Assembly: GCA_037140715.1 (NCBI GenBank)
Contig: JBAXDX010000001.1
Coordinates: 1-64,000 of the forward strand
Direction: 5' to 3'
DNA: 64,000 bases
Origin: JAUZPB01 sp037140715
GTDB taxonomy: Bacteria; Bacteroidota; Ignavibacteria; Ignavibacteriales; SURF-24
A program made the translations under genes and the position numbers. Of this stretch, positions 36,372 to 45,583 are shown piece by piece (position 1 is the stretch's first letter; each line of letters starts with the position of its first letter). A model generated the notes under the pieces. The model searched no databases and had not been told where the DNA came from. It worked only from the letters and a program-made list of their open reading frames with translations.

Positions 36372-37610
36372 CTAATAATGAGACGAAAACAGTTCGAAAT
36401 ATTTCCGGCTCATATCTTTAAGCGAAAAATTCTCCGCGGCATAAGCGCGTGCGCTGCCGGATAATTCCTGCAGACGGGTTTCATCGAACAACAACCGGAC
36501 GGTTTTTTCTGCGAAGTCATTTAAATCAAAAGGCTTAATCAGGCGGCCTGAGATATTATCTTTAATAATTTCACCGCAGCCACCTATATCAAAAGTAATA
36601 GCCGGAGTTCCGCATGAGACTGCCTCTACAAGAGCGTTCGACAGATTATCCGCCTTCGTTGGAAAGACAAGCATATCGGCAGCCGAAAGACACAGGCGCA
36701 TCTTCACTTCATCCTGAACATAACCTGCGCTGTGAATGCGGAAATTCTTCAGCTCAGATATTTCCTCTATTTCTCCAAGTCCCAGTATCAGCAGGTGAAT
36801 CTCAGTTTTAGCCATTGAGCCGATTAATTTCAGAATCTGAATAAGGTCGCGTCCTCCTTTGTAAATATTCTTGCTGAGCTTTTCGGCGCTAAACATAAGC
36901 GTTTTTGCTTCACGCGGAATATTAAGCTCTTCGCGCGCCCGCGCCTTATCCATAGGAGAAAAAATCTCCAAATCAAGTCCGTTAAAAATATGACGCACCT
37001 CGCGGCCTTCAAGCACGGGGCTTTGTATGGCAAGGTTGTAAAGCCATTTGGAAGGAGCAACGAAACTGACATTGGAAGCTGCGTATATACGCTTTTTCTG
37101 TCTTAAAAGAAAACTCCCCGTGTTAATGCCGAGCGCGGGGAAAGATTTGGCATTCGAACGGCTGTTTTTCATTTCTTTCCATGATTCATCTCCGAAAGTA
37201 TGGGCAGAGTTGCCTGTGAATGTCCACATATCGTGCATTGTCCAGACAATAGGGGCTTGTTTCGAGAGTTCAGCAATCATCGGTGTTTCAAAATATCCGC
37301 CCAATGTGTTATGCAGACTTATGATATCAGGTTTTAGCTCCTTAACTTTTTGCCTGATTATCTTAGGTGATACGGGCAGGTACTGATACTGAAGTCCTAA
37401 TGCATTGGAGAAGACATTAAACCAGCGCTCAAAGGACTGGTCGAAGCCGTTTTGACGCGTGGCAAATACATTGGGTTTGTCGGAACGTTTGGTCCTTACT
37501 ACAAAATAGTTATCAGTATGGCAATATTTTTCCAGTCCGCTGCCCAGCCGGGTAGCTGCAATAGCCGATCCGCCTATTACATCCGATATGTTTATGAATA
37601 GTATCTTCAA
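36372..37610 (-). CDS. GT4-family glycosyltransferase (colanic-acid WcaC-like)
   Basis: A 412-residue GT-B glycosyltransferase. N-terminal MKILFINISDVIGGSAIAAT and PIVWTMHDMWTFTGNSAH resemble the WcaC-type GT4 group. The C-terminal sugar-nucleotide domain has LMFSAEKLSKNIYKGGRDL and the E-x7-E region in ALVEAVSCGTPAITFDIGG. It would add a sugar from a nucleotide donor to a growing surface glycan. It is the left end of the glycan cluster and separate from its nearest neighbour by a 535-base gap. Confidence 0.88.
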   Translation of the reverse strand: MKILFINISDVIGGSAIAATRLGSGLEKYCHTDNYFVVRTKRSDKPNVFATRQNGFDQSFERWFNVFSNALGLQYQYLPVSPKIIRQKVKELKPDIISLHNTLGGYFETPMIAELSKQAPIVWTMHDMWTFTGNSAHTFGDESWKEMKNSRSNAKSFPALGINTGSFLLRQKKRIYAASNVSFVAPSKWLYNLAIQSPVLEGREVRHIFNGLDLEIFSPMDKARAREELNIPREAKTLMFSAEKLSKNIYKGGRDLIQILKLIGSMAKTEIHLLILGLGEIEEISELKNFRIHSAGYVQDEVKMRLCLSAADMLVFPTKADNLSNALVEAVSCGTPAITFDIGGCGEIIKDNISGRLIKPFDLNDFAEKTVRLLFDETRLQELSGSARAYAAENFSLKDMSRKYFELFSSHY

Positions 37611-38145
37611 AAGATTTCTTTTCCCGTTGCAAAGTCAAATTATTTAATTCCCCCCCAAGCACCGTACTGATTCTCAGCTTATGTGGTAAGTTAAAATACA
37701 GTCTAATTATCTTTGAGGTGCTGACGCAACACAAATCTTTGTATATCTACATTATGCAGATCGTCTTCTACTGAAATTTTGATGCTGTCAAGTTTTGTTG
37801 TAGGTATCTCCTCAACTATTCTTTTATACTTATCGAATTTAGCCCACTTGGGAAAATAAAATGCTGTATATTTTACCTGAATGCCAGACTTTGAATAATT
37901 ACAATGCATATTTGTAAGTCTGCCCAATTTTTATGACCGTATCGGGAATGCTTGTAATTGATATTCCCATACCGAATGCTACTGACTTTTGAAAAATATA
38001 AAATTTAGCGAAATTTTCAGGTTATCTGTATTCTGAAATTAGCAGTCACCTGCAAAGCGAATAAGAAAAAACCGAGAATAGAGACTATAACTACAATTGC
38101 GATTAAATCTATAATTGCCAAAATTGAATAAATCTCAAAGTTCTA
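37611..38145. other. Gap between glycan genes
   Basis: A 74-codon minus-strand frame (37703-37927, containing YTAFYFPKWAKFDKYKRIVE) is open here. It has no clear ribosome-binding site or recognised family, so it is left as unconfirmed. There is a run of eight C residues near 37652. Otherwise nothing is recognised. Confidence 0.35.
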
Positions 38146-39966
38146 TCAAAAGTCAGTAGCATTCATTCCCATACCTGCAATTGAGTTGATATTCCAGCTG
38201 ACTGAAACAGTATCCATATCATTATAGACCAGAGCTGTTACTTTGTTCTGTCCGAGGTCATACTTTAGCGAATTATATGTAAAGGATTTAGATTTTGCCT
38301 CTGAAACAATACTGCCATTTACAGCCCACGCGAAGTTCACGTCTTCATCATAATAGCCTTTGGCGTCAATCCTAAATGTCTGGCTCTTTCCATACTGCAG
38401 GTCGAGGTCACGGCTATTAAACGACATCCGCGCGCCAAGACGGGTATCATTTATAACTGTAAAAGGCGCCCACTGCGTTATTTCAGGAGGATAATTGTTC
38501 TTAAGAAAATGGTCGAGCACATTCTTAGTAATGATTGATACTTTTGAATCATTTTCATAAAGTCCCCAGACCCACCTGATAGTAGCAGCATTAAAAACAA
38601 ATCCCGCACCTGTTTTTTTATATTTAAATATTCCCATCGTTGCCCAATCCTTGACTAAGTCTTTAGATTCATGATTAGCAGGGCTGATACCGAGTATAGA
38701 ATAATTCAGCGGAGATTGATCTGTCCCAGTCGGAACTGGTCTGCCATCAGTATATTTAAATAGAGTGGCATCACATTCATAACCTACGATTGATGAATCC
38801 TGCCTGTAGCCGAGTGTGTCTCCGTCTTTCAGTCCAGAGTTCTTGAATACCCAGTTCTGCGTGTTATGCAGTATATAGCCGCCATAACCCTTTTTCCATA
38901 TCAGGCATCCTATGTCTTGATTTTGTCCATGATAATTTATCTGTCCGCCGTGTTCATAACTAACACCAATAAACGGATTTTCCCGCTGGGTTCTATACCA
39001 TTCGATAGTATTCAGACTTGGATTGGGAAAACCGAAGAGATCTTCCCAGTCGCGATGTTTATAGCAGACAAAAGTTCTATAGTTATTCTCAAACCGTATC
39101 TGCCACCAGCAGGTATTGCCGCTCATGCACATCCAGTTACCGCCAGCATTTACAAAGTTTGTTACATTCTCTCTCATACCATGGCTCCAGTATTCATCAT
39201 GACCACAGGTAAGCAACACTTTATGAGTATTCAGGTAAGCGGAATCATTGTCCAGTTCGAGACTGCCTATTACGTCCACATCATCGCCATAACCGTATTT
39301 CTCCAGCCAGCGTATCAGTTTCGCATCATAAGCATAGAAACTTCCTCGGTTAACACCAGTATGCACGTTCAGATTCATCGGTCTGTTGAATGAGAGCTTT
39401 ACCGAATAATTAACTCCGTTATTTCCACCACTGCTATAGGCTGGATAAGAGCTTTTGCCGCCAAACATGTTATACGCCTGGTAGGTGGCAGTCGCACAAG
39501 CCACAAGCACTTTGCTTCTTTTAGTAACATCCTTTTCCTTGACAAAGAAAAGAACAGGATTGATAGTGTCACTTAAGGTAGGAAATTCGGCTATGTAGGC
39601 TCCGGCTCTCCAGTTGTCGGGAATCTTGAAATTCTCTACCGTAACAGGCCAGTTACAGCCTTTAACATAAACCTCATCGTTTTCCTTTACCTCCATTATT
39701 CCCCCCTTAAGATTTGGTATATCCTGAACCCATTCTTTGGTCTTTCCATATCTGTATATCTTAAGAGTAAAAGGGTTCTGAAATGTAGAGATGTAAAAAC
39801 TTATGGTTTCTCCCTGATACGCGCTGTGTACAGACGAATAGCCGCCTTCCTGAAGCCCAACGCCAAAATTCGTTATTTTTAACGGCTGAGCACAGGATTT
39901 GATTAAGATAATCAGGATAACCAGCAAAAAACAAATTAACAAAATATTCCTGTAGTGACTATTCAT
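38146..39966 (-). CDS. Exported lipoprotein-like protein with N,N-dimethylformamidase C-terminal-like domain
   Basis: A 606-residue protein with an N-terminal hydrophobic segment ending in LIKSCAQPL, consistent with a lipobox cysteine. The body matches the large-subunit-like fold of N,N-dimethylformamidase (DMFA2_C): NNGVNYSVKLSFNRPMN, then DVDVIGSLELDNDSAYL, VLLTCGHDEYWSHGMREN and GGNWMCMSGNTCWWQIRF. The C terminus carries an Ig-like module (about 500-600). In this cluster it may act on an extracellular glycan or amide-linked substituent, which is inference. It is not closely packed with neighbours. Confidence 0.75.
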   Translation of the reverse strand: MNSHYRNILLICFLLVILIILIKSCAQPLKITNFGVGLQEGGYSSVHSAYQGETISFYISTFQNPFTLKIYRYGKTKEWVQDIPNLKGGIMEVKENDEVYVKGCNWPVTVENFKIPDNWRAGAYIAEFPTLSDTINPVLFFVKEKDVTKRSKVLVACATATYQAYNMFGGKSSYPAYSSGGNNGVNYSVKLSFNRPMNLNVHTGVNRGSFYAYDAKLIRWLEKYGYGDDVDVIGSLELDNDSAYLNTHKVLLTCGHDEYWSHGMRENVTNFVNAGGNWMCMSGNTCWWQIRFENNYRTFVCYKHRDWEDLFGFPNPSLNTIEWYRTQRENPFIGVSYEHGGQINYHGQNQDIGCLIWKKGYGGYILHNTQNWVFKNSGLKDGDTLGYRQDSSIVGYECDATLFKYTDGRPVPTGTDQSPLNYSILGISPANHESKDLVKDWATMGIFKYKKTGAGFVFNAATIRWVWGLYENDSKVSIITKNVLDHFLKNNYPPEITQWAPFTVINDTRLGARMSFNSRDLDLQYGKSQTFRIDAKGYYDEDVNFAWAVNGSIVSEAKSKSFTYNSLKYDLGQNKVTALVYNDMDTVSVSWNINSIAGMGMNATDF

Positions 39967-40008
39967 ATTAACCTCTTGACATAGCTTTTAATAATTTTAA
40001 CTATCTGA

Positions 40009-40045
40009 TTTTACAAAGATTTAGAACGCCTAAATATTTGTAAAA
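40009..40045. promoter_or_regulatory. Inverted TTTTACAAA / TTTGTAAAA pair
   Basis: Perfect 9-bp arms (40009-40017 and 40037-40045) are separated by 19 bases, just upstream of the minus-strand gene starting at 39966. The arms resemble the palindrome at 44268-44290. This could be an operator or part of a promoter; nothing further supports it. Confidence 0.3.
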
Positions 40046-40171
40046 TATGTATATAGACAACGCCAATTGTAAGATGAAAACCAGGCTTTTAGTTTCCGGA
40101 TTCAAAAGTTAATCTATTAAAGACGCTGTTTTTTAAAGAGTTACTGAAATATTTTGGTAATGCCAAATTGA

Positions 40172-40216
40172 GCGTACGACCAATTTCTATTTAAGAGGGA
40201 AATTGGTCATACACCC
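40172..40216. repeat. Inverted-repeat element, copy C (short palindrome)
   Basis: GCGTACGACCAATTTC on the left and GAAATTGGTCATACACCC on the right form a 45-bp near-palindrome. It is the GACC variant of the GGGTGTACGACAAATT ends seen at 73-258 and 61098-61233, with the interior deleted. Confidence 0.6.
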
Positions 40217-40239
40217 AGTAAACTAAACTATGATTTCAT

Positions 40240-41004
40240 TTATTTCACAGAGGCAATAAGAGCAAGTTCTGAAAACATTTTAGGCCACTTAGCCGCGAGG
40301 TAATGAGTAATCACCTTGCCAAATATATTCTTTGTACTGTAACCGGCCGTTTTAACAATATCAAACCCGCATCTTTCAAACAACATCTTCGACAAAGCGC
40401 TGTATGTAAAATAGTGGAGGTGCCCTTCATCGTATAAATCCACCGGTTCATTATCGTATGTTGTAAGTCCTTCATTTTTTGAAGCGGTAGACGGAAATAT
40501 TCCGCGCAGAAGTTTCAGTCGCCTGTGATAGATAGCCATGTTCGGAGTATCTATATAAACAAAGCCTCCGGGTTTTAACATCCGGCGTATCTTCTGCATT
40601 GCGCCCAAAGGATCAGTAAGATGCTCGATGAGCGCAACCATTATAACCGCGTCATACTTTGGAAGAGTTTCAACAGGAATGTTTTCGCAATTAATTTGTA
40701 TCACGTTAATTTTTGTATTTGTGATACTTTTCTTCATACCTTCAACGCGACTGTCGGAGAAGTCGCTGATTGTGTAAGAGTCAAAATTAATGTTGACCCC
40801 GGCAAAACTGCGCGCAAGGGTTCCATCACCCGCACCAAGTTCAAGTATATCACCGCCCTTAAACGTATTGACAAAATATTTTAAGCACGATTCAATTCTT
40901 GTTTGCGGAAATTTTTTCAGTTCGCATATTCCATCTGCTTTCTTGCTGATTTCGCTTTTATATTTATCGTTGTAATGTTTTATTAATCTCTGTTGCGTCT
41001 GCAT
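40240..41004 (-). CDS. Class I SAM-dependent methyltransferase
   Basis: A 254-residue methyltransferase with motif I DILELGAGDGTLARSFAG (near residue 55), KYDAVIMVALIEHLTDPLGA and LKPGGFVYIDTPNMAIYHRR, a typical methyltransf_23/UbiG-like pattern. In a glycan cluster it probably methylates a sugar or acts on a lipid-linked intermediate. It starts 20 bases after the upstream glycosyltransferase stop, so probably in the same operon. Confidence 0.85.
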   Translation of the reverse strand: MQTQQRLIKHYNDKYKSEISKKADGICELKKFPQTRIESCLKYFVNTFKGGDILELGAGDGTLARSFAGVNINFDSYTISDFSDSRVEGMKKSITNTKINVIQINCENIPVETLPKYDAVIMVALIEHLTDPLGAMQKIRRMLKPGGFVYIDTPNMAIYHRRLKLLRGIFPSTASKNEGLTTYDNEPVDLYDEGHLHYFTYSALSKMLFERCGFDIVKTAGYSTKNIFGKVITHYLAAKWPKMFSELALIASVK

Positions 41005-41024
41005 GATTTTACCTGTATAATTAT

Positions 41025-42173
41025 TTATTTCATAACTTCTTCAAGATAACAGAGGAACTGACTGAAGACGTTATCATAAGAATGTTCTGTTAAAGTTCTT
41101 TGCTGACCAGCTGCTGCAATGGCTTTGCGTTCGTCTTCGTGAGAAAGAAGATATTTAATCTTTTCAAGGCATTCATCAAATGATTTATATGTTACGATTT
41201 CCTTTTCTGGCTCGAAGAAGTCTGAGATATTTTCTTTCCAGTCGGTAAGCAAACATGTGCCTGTGCCAGTAGCCTCGAAGAGCCTCATGTTGCCCCCCTT
41301 CTTAAGCTGAAGATCTCCGTGTGTATTAATGGTTATCTTGGAATCTGCCAATACTTGATACATATCGAGACCGTAGATAGAGTTATTACTGATATTATCA
41401 ATGTAGCTGGAATAATAAATATCCTTCCACTGCCCATTACGCACCAGTTTGGAGAGTGACCAGAGACTATTCACCAGTCCTTTACGCAGTATCGAAGGGG
41501 ACCAGATGTCTATGTGGACTTTCTTCGTAAGATCTGTTATCAGCTTAAGACGCTGGCTGTGCAGGCCTTTGAACGGATAGAACGAACCCACAAAGGAAAC
41601 GTCATATTTTAGTTCTCGCTGTTTTATCTTATTTAGTATCTTTTTCTCGAACGCGTATGGAAGAAAATAAACTTTATAGCCGTGCTCTTTGTAATAATCT
41701 AAGGTATGATGGAAACATGAGAGCATAATATCACAACCCAAAAAGAATTCGGACTGATGTTTTCCAGTGCCGTCATAGCCTAGTACATATTTAAGACTTG
41801 GTGTATTTTTGCGCAGACGCAGACGTGATTGGGAACTTATATCTCCGTGCGAAAACCAGATATCGGGCTTATACTCGGCAAGCTGAGCTTCAAGTATAAC
41901 TTCCTGCCAGTTGCTTTTGTTATAACTAATGTTGTGTTCTTTTGCCCACTGCTTTTGCATTATCTCGTTGTTAAATATTATTTCTCTGACCTCAAAATTG
42001 TCCGTTGCTTCAAGATGGCTCTTCCAAAAGTCAGACCAGCCGTAGCAGTCCGACATGATACGCTTGTACTGCTCATCATAGGATGCATCCTTTAATTTTT
42101 TCTCCGCCTGATAAAGGTTTACTATATAATATTTATAGTACGATGATGTCTTAATGAGTTTTATCTTATTCAT
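41025..42173 (-). CDS. CgeB-like glycosyltransferase
   Basis: A 382-residue GT-B-like protein. The C-terminal part, MRLFEATGTGTCLLTDWKEN then IVTYKSFDECLEKIKYLL, is the signature of the CgeB / glyco_trans_1_2 group. The N-terminal DUF3880-like half includes KPDIWFSHGDISSQSRLRLR. Likely adds a sugar to a surface polysaccharide. It sits between a methyltransferase and another transferase, all on the minus strand with short gaps. Confidence 0.8.
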   Translation of the reverse strand: MNKIKLIKTSSYYKYYIVNLYQAEKKLKDASYDEQYKRIMSDCYGWSDFWKSHLEATDNFEVREIIFNNEIMQKQWAKEHNISYNKSNWQEVILEAQLAEYKPDIWFSHGDISSQSRLRLRKNTPSLKYVLGYDGTGKHQSEFFLGCDIMLSCFHHTLDYYKEHGYKVYFLPYAFEKKILNKIKQRELKYDVSFVGSFYPFKGLHSQRLKLITDLTKKVHIDIWSPSILRKGLVNSLWSLSKLVRNGQWKDIYYSSYIDNISNNSIYGLDMYQVLADSKITINTHGDLQLKKGGNMRLFEATGTGTCLLTDWKENISDFFEPEKEIVTYKSFDECLEKIKYLLSHEDERKAIAAAGQQRTLTEHSYDNVFSQFLCYLEEVMK

Positions 42174-42199
42174 CTATAGCTCCTGTATTAATTCAAAAA

Positions 42200-43357
42200 T
42201 CATTTCAGCTTTTTGTAAATATTCCCGGGCGAGAATAGCAACGAGTTTTTCTTTGCTTCTTCCTTCAGATGGCGAAGCTTTTCTTTGTTTGTAATAATCT
42301 CGTTCAGTATATTTCTTAATTCTCTGGCACCCGTGTATGCGACAGTTGAACTCTTAAGCTCTTCGAATATATCATAGCCGGACACAACCAACCCTGGCTT
42401 CGCGTAATGAATAAGCGTAAATGTAAAGCCGGTTTCTTTTGTCTTGCCGTATATGCTCAGTTTATCAATTACTACTTTCATATTGCCAAGTACAATATCC
42501 GTTGAGGCAAAGTGTTCGTCATATTCTTCAAAGGGAATAAACTTTTCAGAGAAATATTTTATCTTTATCCCTTTAGATATAAGCCTGTCGGCTTCAGCCT
42601 TAATGGACAGTCCGCCTTCATATTCGGCTATGCTGCCTAAGAGTAAAAGTTCAATTTTATCTTTAAAGAAATCTATATCGCTCTCAAGCGCCGTAAAGAC
42701 GGTAGTATAATCGCGCCTCATAGTTGAAAGCTTGCCGGGAATGCTTACTTTAAGAATTGTGTTGGCTCCGGACTTATCTGCAAGGTTCTTATTATAAACA
42801 GAAAATGGAATTACCTCTGTCTTCCCGGCTGGAACGATGTAGCTTAACTTCGGTCTGAGGTTTTCGCTCAGTACTACGAACTTTCCATTTGACTGAAGCT
42901 GTTTGTTAAGTATTTTTTTTCGCCAGTAAGGATAGATTAAATATTTTTTTAAATTATATATGAGGCTTAAGTTTGAAAAGCTGAACAAAAAGCAGTTAAT
43001 ATTATAGCCAAAACTGAAATTAGACCATTCATCAATATTGTGAATGAGCAACACTACCTGAGAATTAAATTTGGCAGAGTAAAACTCTTTGAAATATTTT
43101 TCAAGCGTAATGATGTAAAGTTTATCTATCTGAAAACTCCCAATCCTTTTGAAGAAATGACTAAGAGACTCAACTTCATCTTTCGTTACCACATGAACAT
43201 TTTTCTTATCCTTTACAACAGGAGTAATTATTCCAGAACCATAGCGGTGGGTAAAAATAAATATTTCATTTTTACAGTCTGAGGCAAAGACTTCCATTAC
43301 CGATTCAACAAGAGTAAAGTGTCCAAGGGGCATAACTTCAATTATTCCGACTTTCAT
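42200..43357 (-). CDS. Glycosyltransferase-like protein
   Basis: About 385 residues from the ATG at 43357, which overlaps the FkbM gene stop by one base (TAATG). The frame opens 36 codons earlier, but the first part is only the shadow of that gene. The protein begins MKVGIIEVMPLGHFTLVESV and has GT-B-like features (LKVSIPGKLSTMRRDYTTVF, then FTLIHYAKPGLVVSGYDIFE), but lacks a strong family motif. Probably a glycosyltransferase of the surface glycan cluster. Confidence 0.7.
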   Translation of the reverse strand: MKVGIIEVMPLGHFTLVESVMEVFASDCKNEIFIFTHRYGSGIITPVVKDKKNVHVVTKDEVESLSHFFKRIGSFQIDKLYIITLEKYFKEFYSAKFNSQVVLLIHNIDEWSNFSFGYNINCFLFSFSNLSLIYNLKKYLIYPYWRKKILNKQLQSNGKFVVLSENLRPKLSYIVPAGKTEVIPFSVYNKNLADKSGANTILKVSIPGKLSTMRRDYTTVFTALESDIDFFKDKIELLLLGSIAEYEGGLSIKAEADRLISKGIKIKYFSEKFIPFEEYDEHFASTDIVLGNMKVVIDKLSIYGKTKETGFTFTLIHYAKPGLVVSGYDIFEELKSSTVAYTGARELRNILNEIITNKEKLRHLKEEAKKNSLLFSPGNIYKKLK

Positions 43358-44157
43358 TATGCGAGATCTTTCCTGAGGTATATCGTATCCCATTCCTTCA
43401 AGCGACCTTTGTCCTTGAGCGAAGGAAATATATCGTAAAGGATAAAGCCATTCTGCCTCATGCACTCATCAAGCTGATAATACTTTGGAGAGCCTTCATA
43501 GTTTTCATGGTTATTAAGTTCAAGCACTACAACGGCTGTGCGCCTAAGGGTATCAGCAGCTCCTTTTAATACTTCAAGCTCGTAGCCCTGCACGTCTATT
43601 TTAAGTATGCTTATTTTTTTATCGTGCGGAATTTCCGAGTCAAGCGTTGTTATTTCAATTTCTTCTTCCCCTTGCTTTATCAGCGTATCGGAGAAAGCCT
43701 TACTGTTTTGCTCGGTCTTAAGCGAAAGTATCGAAGAAGACGTAATACGGTTAGCCATATTAATAACTGTCCTGCCTATACTATTACCGACAGCTTTTGG
43801 AACAATGGTAATATTATTATAGGTTGATACTGCGTTTGTTAATTTACTGCGGGTTTCCAAAATAGGTTCAAATACCCAGATATGACTATTTGGATTTTTT
43901 TTTGCAAATAATATCGCAGTGTTGCCTATTGCTCCCCCGACATCGAGTATGCCGGAATCATTCAAGCCCAAGGACTTTGCAAGCACGATTGCCTTTTCAA
44001 CGTGAACATAGCACTGGAAATATTCACTCTCGATATAATCAATTACTTCATCATTAAGCGAATGGGCAAAGAGATACTTAAGCACATCTTTATTTTTCCT
44101 CGCCATTGAAGAGAGTATATTGATAAATAATTTTATTACTGTGTTTGTTAGTTTCAT
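43357..44157 (-). CDS. FkbM-family methyltransferase
   Basis: A 266-residue FkbM-family SAM-dependent methyltransferase. SAM site: ILDVGGAIGNTAILFAKK (motif I) then VFEPILETRSKL. Second half: ISILKIDVQGYELEVLKGAA and VVVLELNNHENYEG, typical of FkbM proteins. Such enzymes methylate hydroxyl groups of sugars or polyketides. It is the first gene of the transferase operon going left and overlaps the next by one base. Confidence 0.88.
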   Translation of the reverse strand: MKLTNTVIKLFINILSSMARKNKDVLKYLFAHSLNDEVIDYIESEYFQCYVHVEKAIVLAKSLGLNDSGILDVGGAIGNTAILFAKKNPNSHIWVFEPILETRSKLTNAVSTYNNITIVPKAVGNSIGRTVINMANRITSSSILSLKTEQNSKAFSDTLIKQGEEEIEITTLDSEIPHDKKISILKIDVQGYELEVLKGAADTLRRTAVVVLELNNHENYEGSPKYYQLDECMRQNGFILYDIFPSLKDKGRLKEWDTIYLRKDLA

Positions 44158-44752
44158 AGTTTATTCAAATTATGTTTTTCAAAAAAGGGGCATATCTCCG
44201 GCACTTGCGCGTGGAAAAAGGTTCTATTATTTATGAGACAATCTGGTAAAAAAACTGAGAAATAGTGTTACAAATATTGTATATTTGTAAGTAGTAATAT
44301 GTTTGCGTTTTGTCTCGTAATTTCAGCATGGAACTGCAGACCTTATTTCTATCATCTCCATGATTTTAATATAGATAAACTCAGTTCTAAAAATAAGCAA
44401 ATATTTCTTCAGATTTCGGAATATCCAATTATTTTTATGAAATTATTGTTATCCCTCCATGTGAAATAACAAATTAATCGACTGAGTTGATATCTAAATG
44501 TTAGAATATCCGCCATAAGTAGAAAAACAAAGAATTTTATACTTATCTATGAAAAAGGGGAATAAAAACCAATGGTCATAACTTTTCTTAAATCGATTAA
44601 TACGGTAATTTGTGCGGAATGAAACAATATCATTTCATAGCAAATACCGAAAAAATATATTATAATGAGGAAAAGAGTAGTTAATAAAAGTCTTTTAAAG
44701 CGATTTTTAAGTTTTACGATTTATTGAAACTGAACAGTTAAGAAGGTAGAAA
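44158..44752. other. AT-rich intergenic region between divergent FkbM genes
   Basis: About 600 bases with no recognised gene. Contains the 23-bp palindrome at 44268-44290 and little else; promoters for both flanking genes must lie here. No TTG-N19-TAnnTTTG match on the expected strands was convincing. Confidence 0.4.
44268..44290. promoter_or_regulatory. Palindrome TTACAAATA-N5-TATTTGTAA
   Basis: Perfect 9-bp arms with a 5-base spacer, placed 111 bases upstream of one FkbM gene and about 460 bases before the other. The size and symmetry suit a dimeric regulator site, and a similar motif occurs at 40009-40045. No regulator is identified. Confidence 0.35.
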
Positions 44753-45583
44753 ATGAGATTTAAACTATTAGTGCGTAAATTCCTTTATATAATATTAAGG
44801 AATCGTTTATTTTATTTTATAGAAAAAAGGGAAATGAACATAACAGAAAATATTGGAAAACTCAGTATTACCTATAGTCCGTGGACCGATATTGGGCTAT
44901 CCCTATATTTAAAAAACAAGTTCGAACAAGATGAAATGAGTATGATGGAAAGTTTGCTTAAGGATGGCTCCGTTGTATTAGATGTTGGGGCAAATATTGG
45001 TTATCTTAGCCTGTTATTTAGCCAAAACAACAAAGTCAAAACGGTGCTTTCAATAGAACCTTCGCCACAGACTTTTAGAACGCTTTTAAAAAATATTCAT
45101 GGTCATAATAATATCTTAGCTCTTAATGTTGGCTTTTCTGAAACAAATGGATTGGTTGATTTTTTTATTGCCGTAGATAATGCATACTCAGGTCTAAAAG
45201 ATACTAAAAGGAAAGAAATTATTGATATTGTCAAAGTCCCTGTTTTTAAGGGAGATGATTATCTAAAATTGTTAAATATTGAAAAAATAGATTTTATTAA
45301 AATGGATGTAGAAGGTTTTGAGCATTCCGCCCTCAAAGGGTTAGAGGAAACAATAATTCGAAATAAACCAGCTATGCATATTGAAATTTATTCGGGGAAA
45401 AATTCAAACTTAAATCCTGAAGAAACTATCAAATATGTCGTTCAGTTGGGATATGATGCATATATATTGAAAGATGGAAAACTACAGCCTTATTCTTGTC
45501 ACGATGATAAATATTATAGCTATTTTTTTACACCAAAGGCTATATTATTTATCTGTTCCATATTCCTCTGGCTCTTCCATTAA
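44753..45583 (+). CDS. FkbM-family methyltransferase (AT-rich)
   Basis: A 276-residue FkbM methyltransferase. VVLDVGANIGYLSLLFSQ (motif I), SIEPSPQTFRTLLKNI, and IDFIKMDVEGFEHSALKGLE followed by PAMHIEIYSG. It is more AT-rich than the neighbours and lies on the opposite strand, unlike the rest of the cluster. The final ~12 codons overlap the convergent flippase gene and read KAILFICSIFLWLFH, a hydrophobic tail not usual for the family. This suggests that the gene is a later insertion whose original end was replaced. Confidence 0.82.
   Translation: MRFKLLVRKFLYIILRNRLFYFIEKREMNITENIGKLSITYSPWTDIGLSLYLKNKFEQDEMSMMESLLKDGSVVLDVGANIGYLSLLFSQNNKVKTVLSIEPSPQTFRTLLKNIHGHNNILALNVGFSETNGLVDFFIAVDNAYSGLKDTKRKEIIDIVKVPVFKGDDYLKLLNIEKIDFIKMDVEGFEHSALKGLEETIIRNKPAMHIEIYSGKNSNLNPEETIKYVVQLGYDAYILKDGKLQPYSCHDDKYYSYFFTPKAILFICSIFLWLFH

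Noticed and set aside
37703..37927. 74-codon minus-strand ORF in the gap before the dimethylformamidase-like gene
   Set aside because: No clear ribosome-binding site or family; possible but not supported well enough to be listed as a gene.
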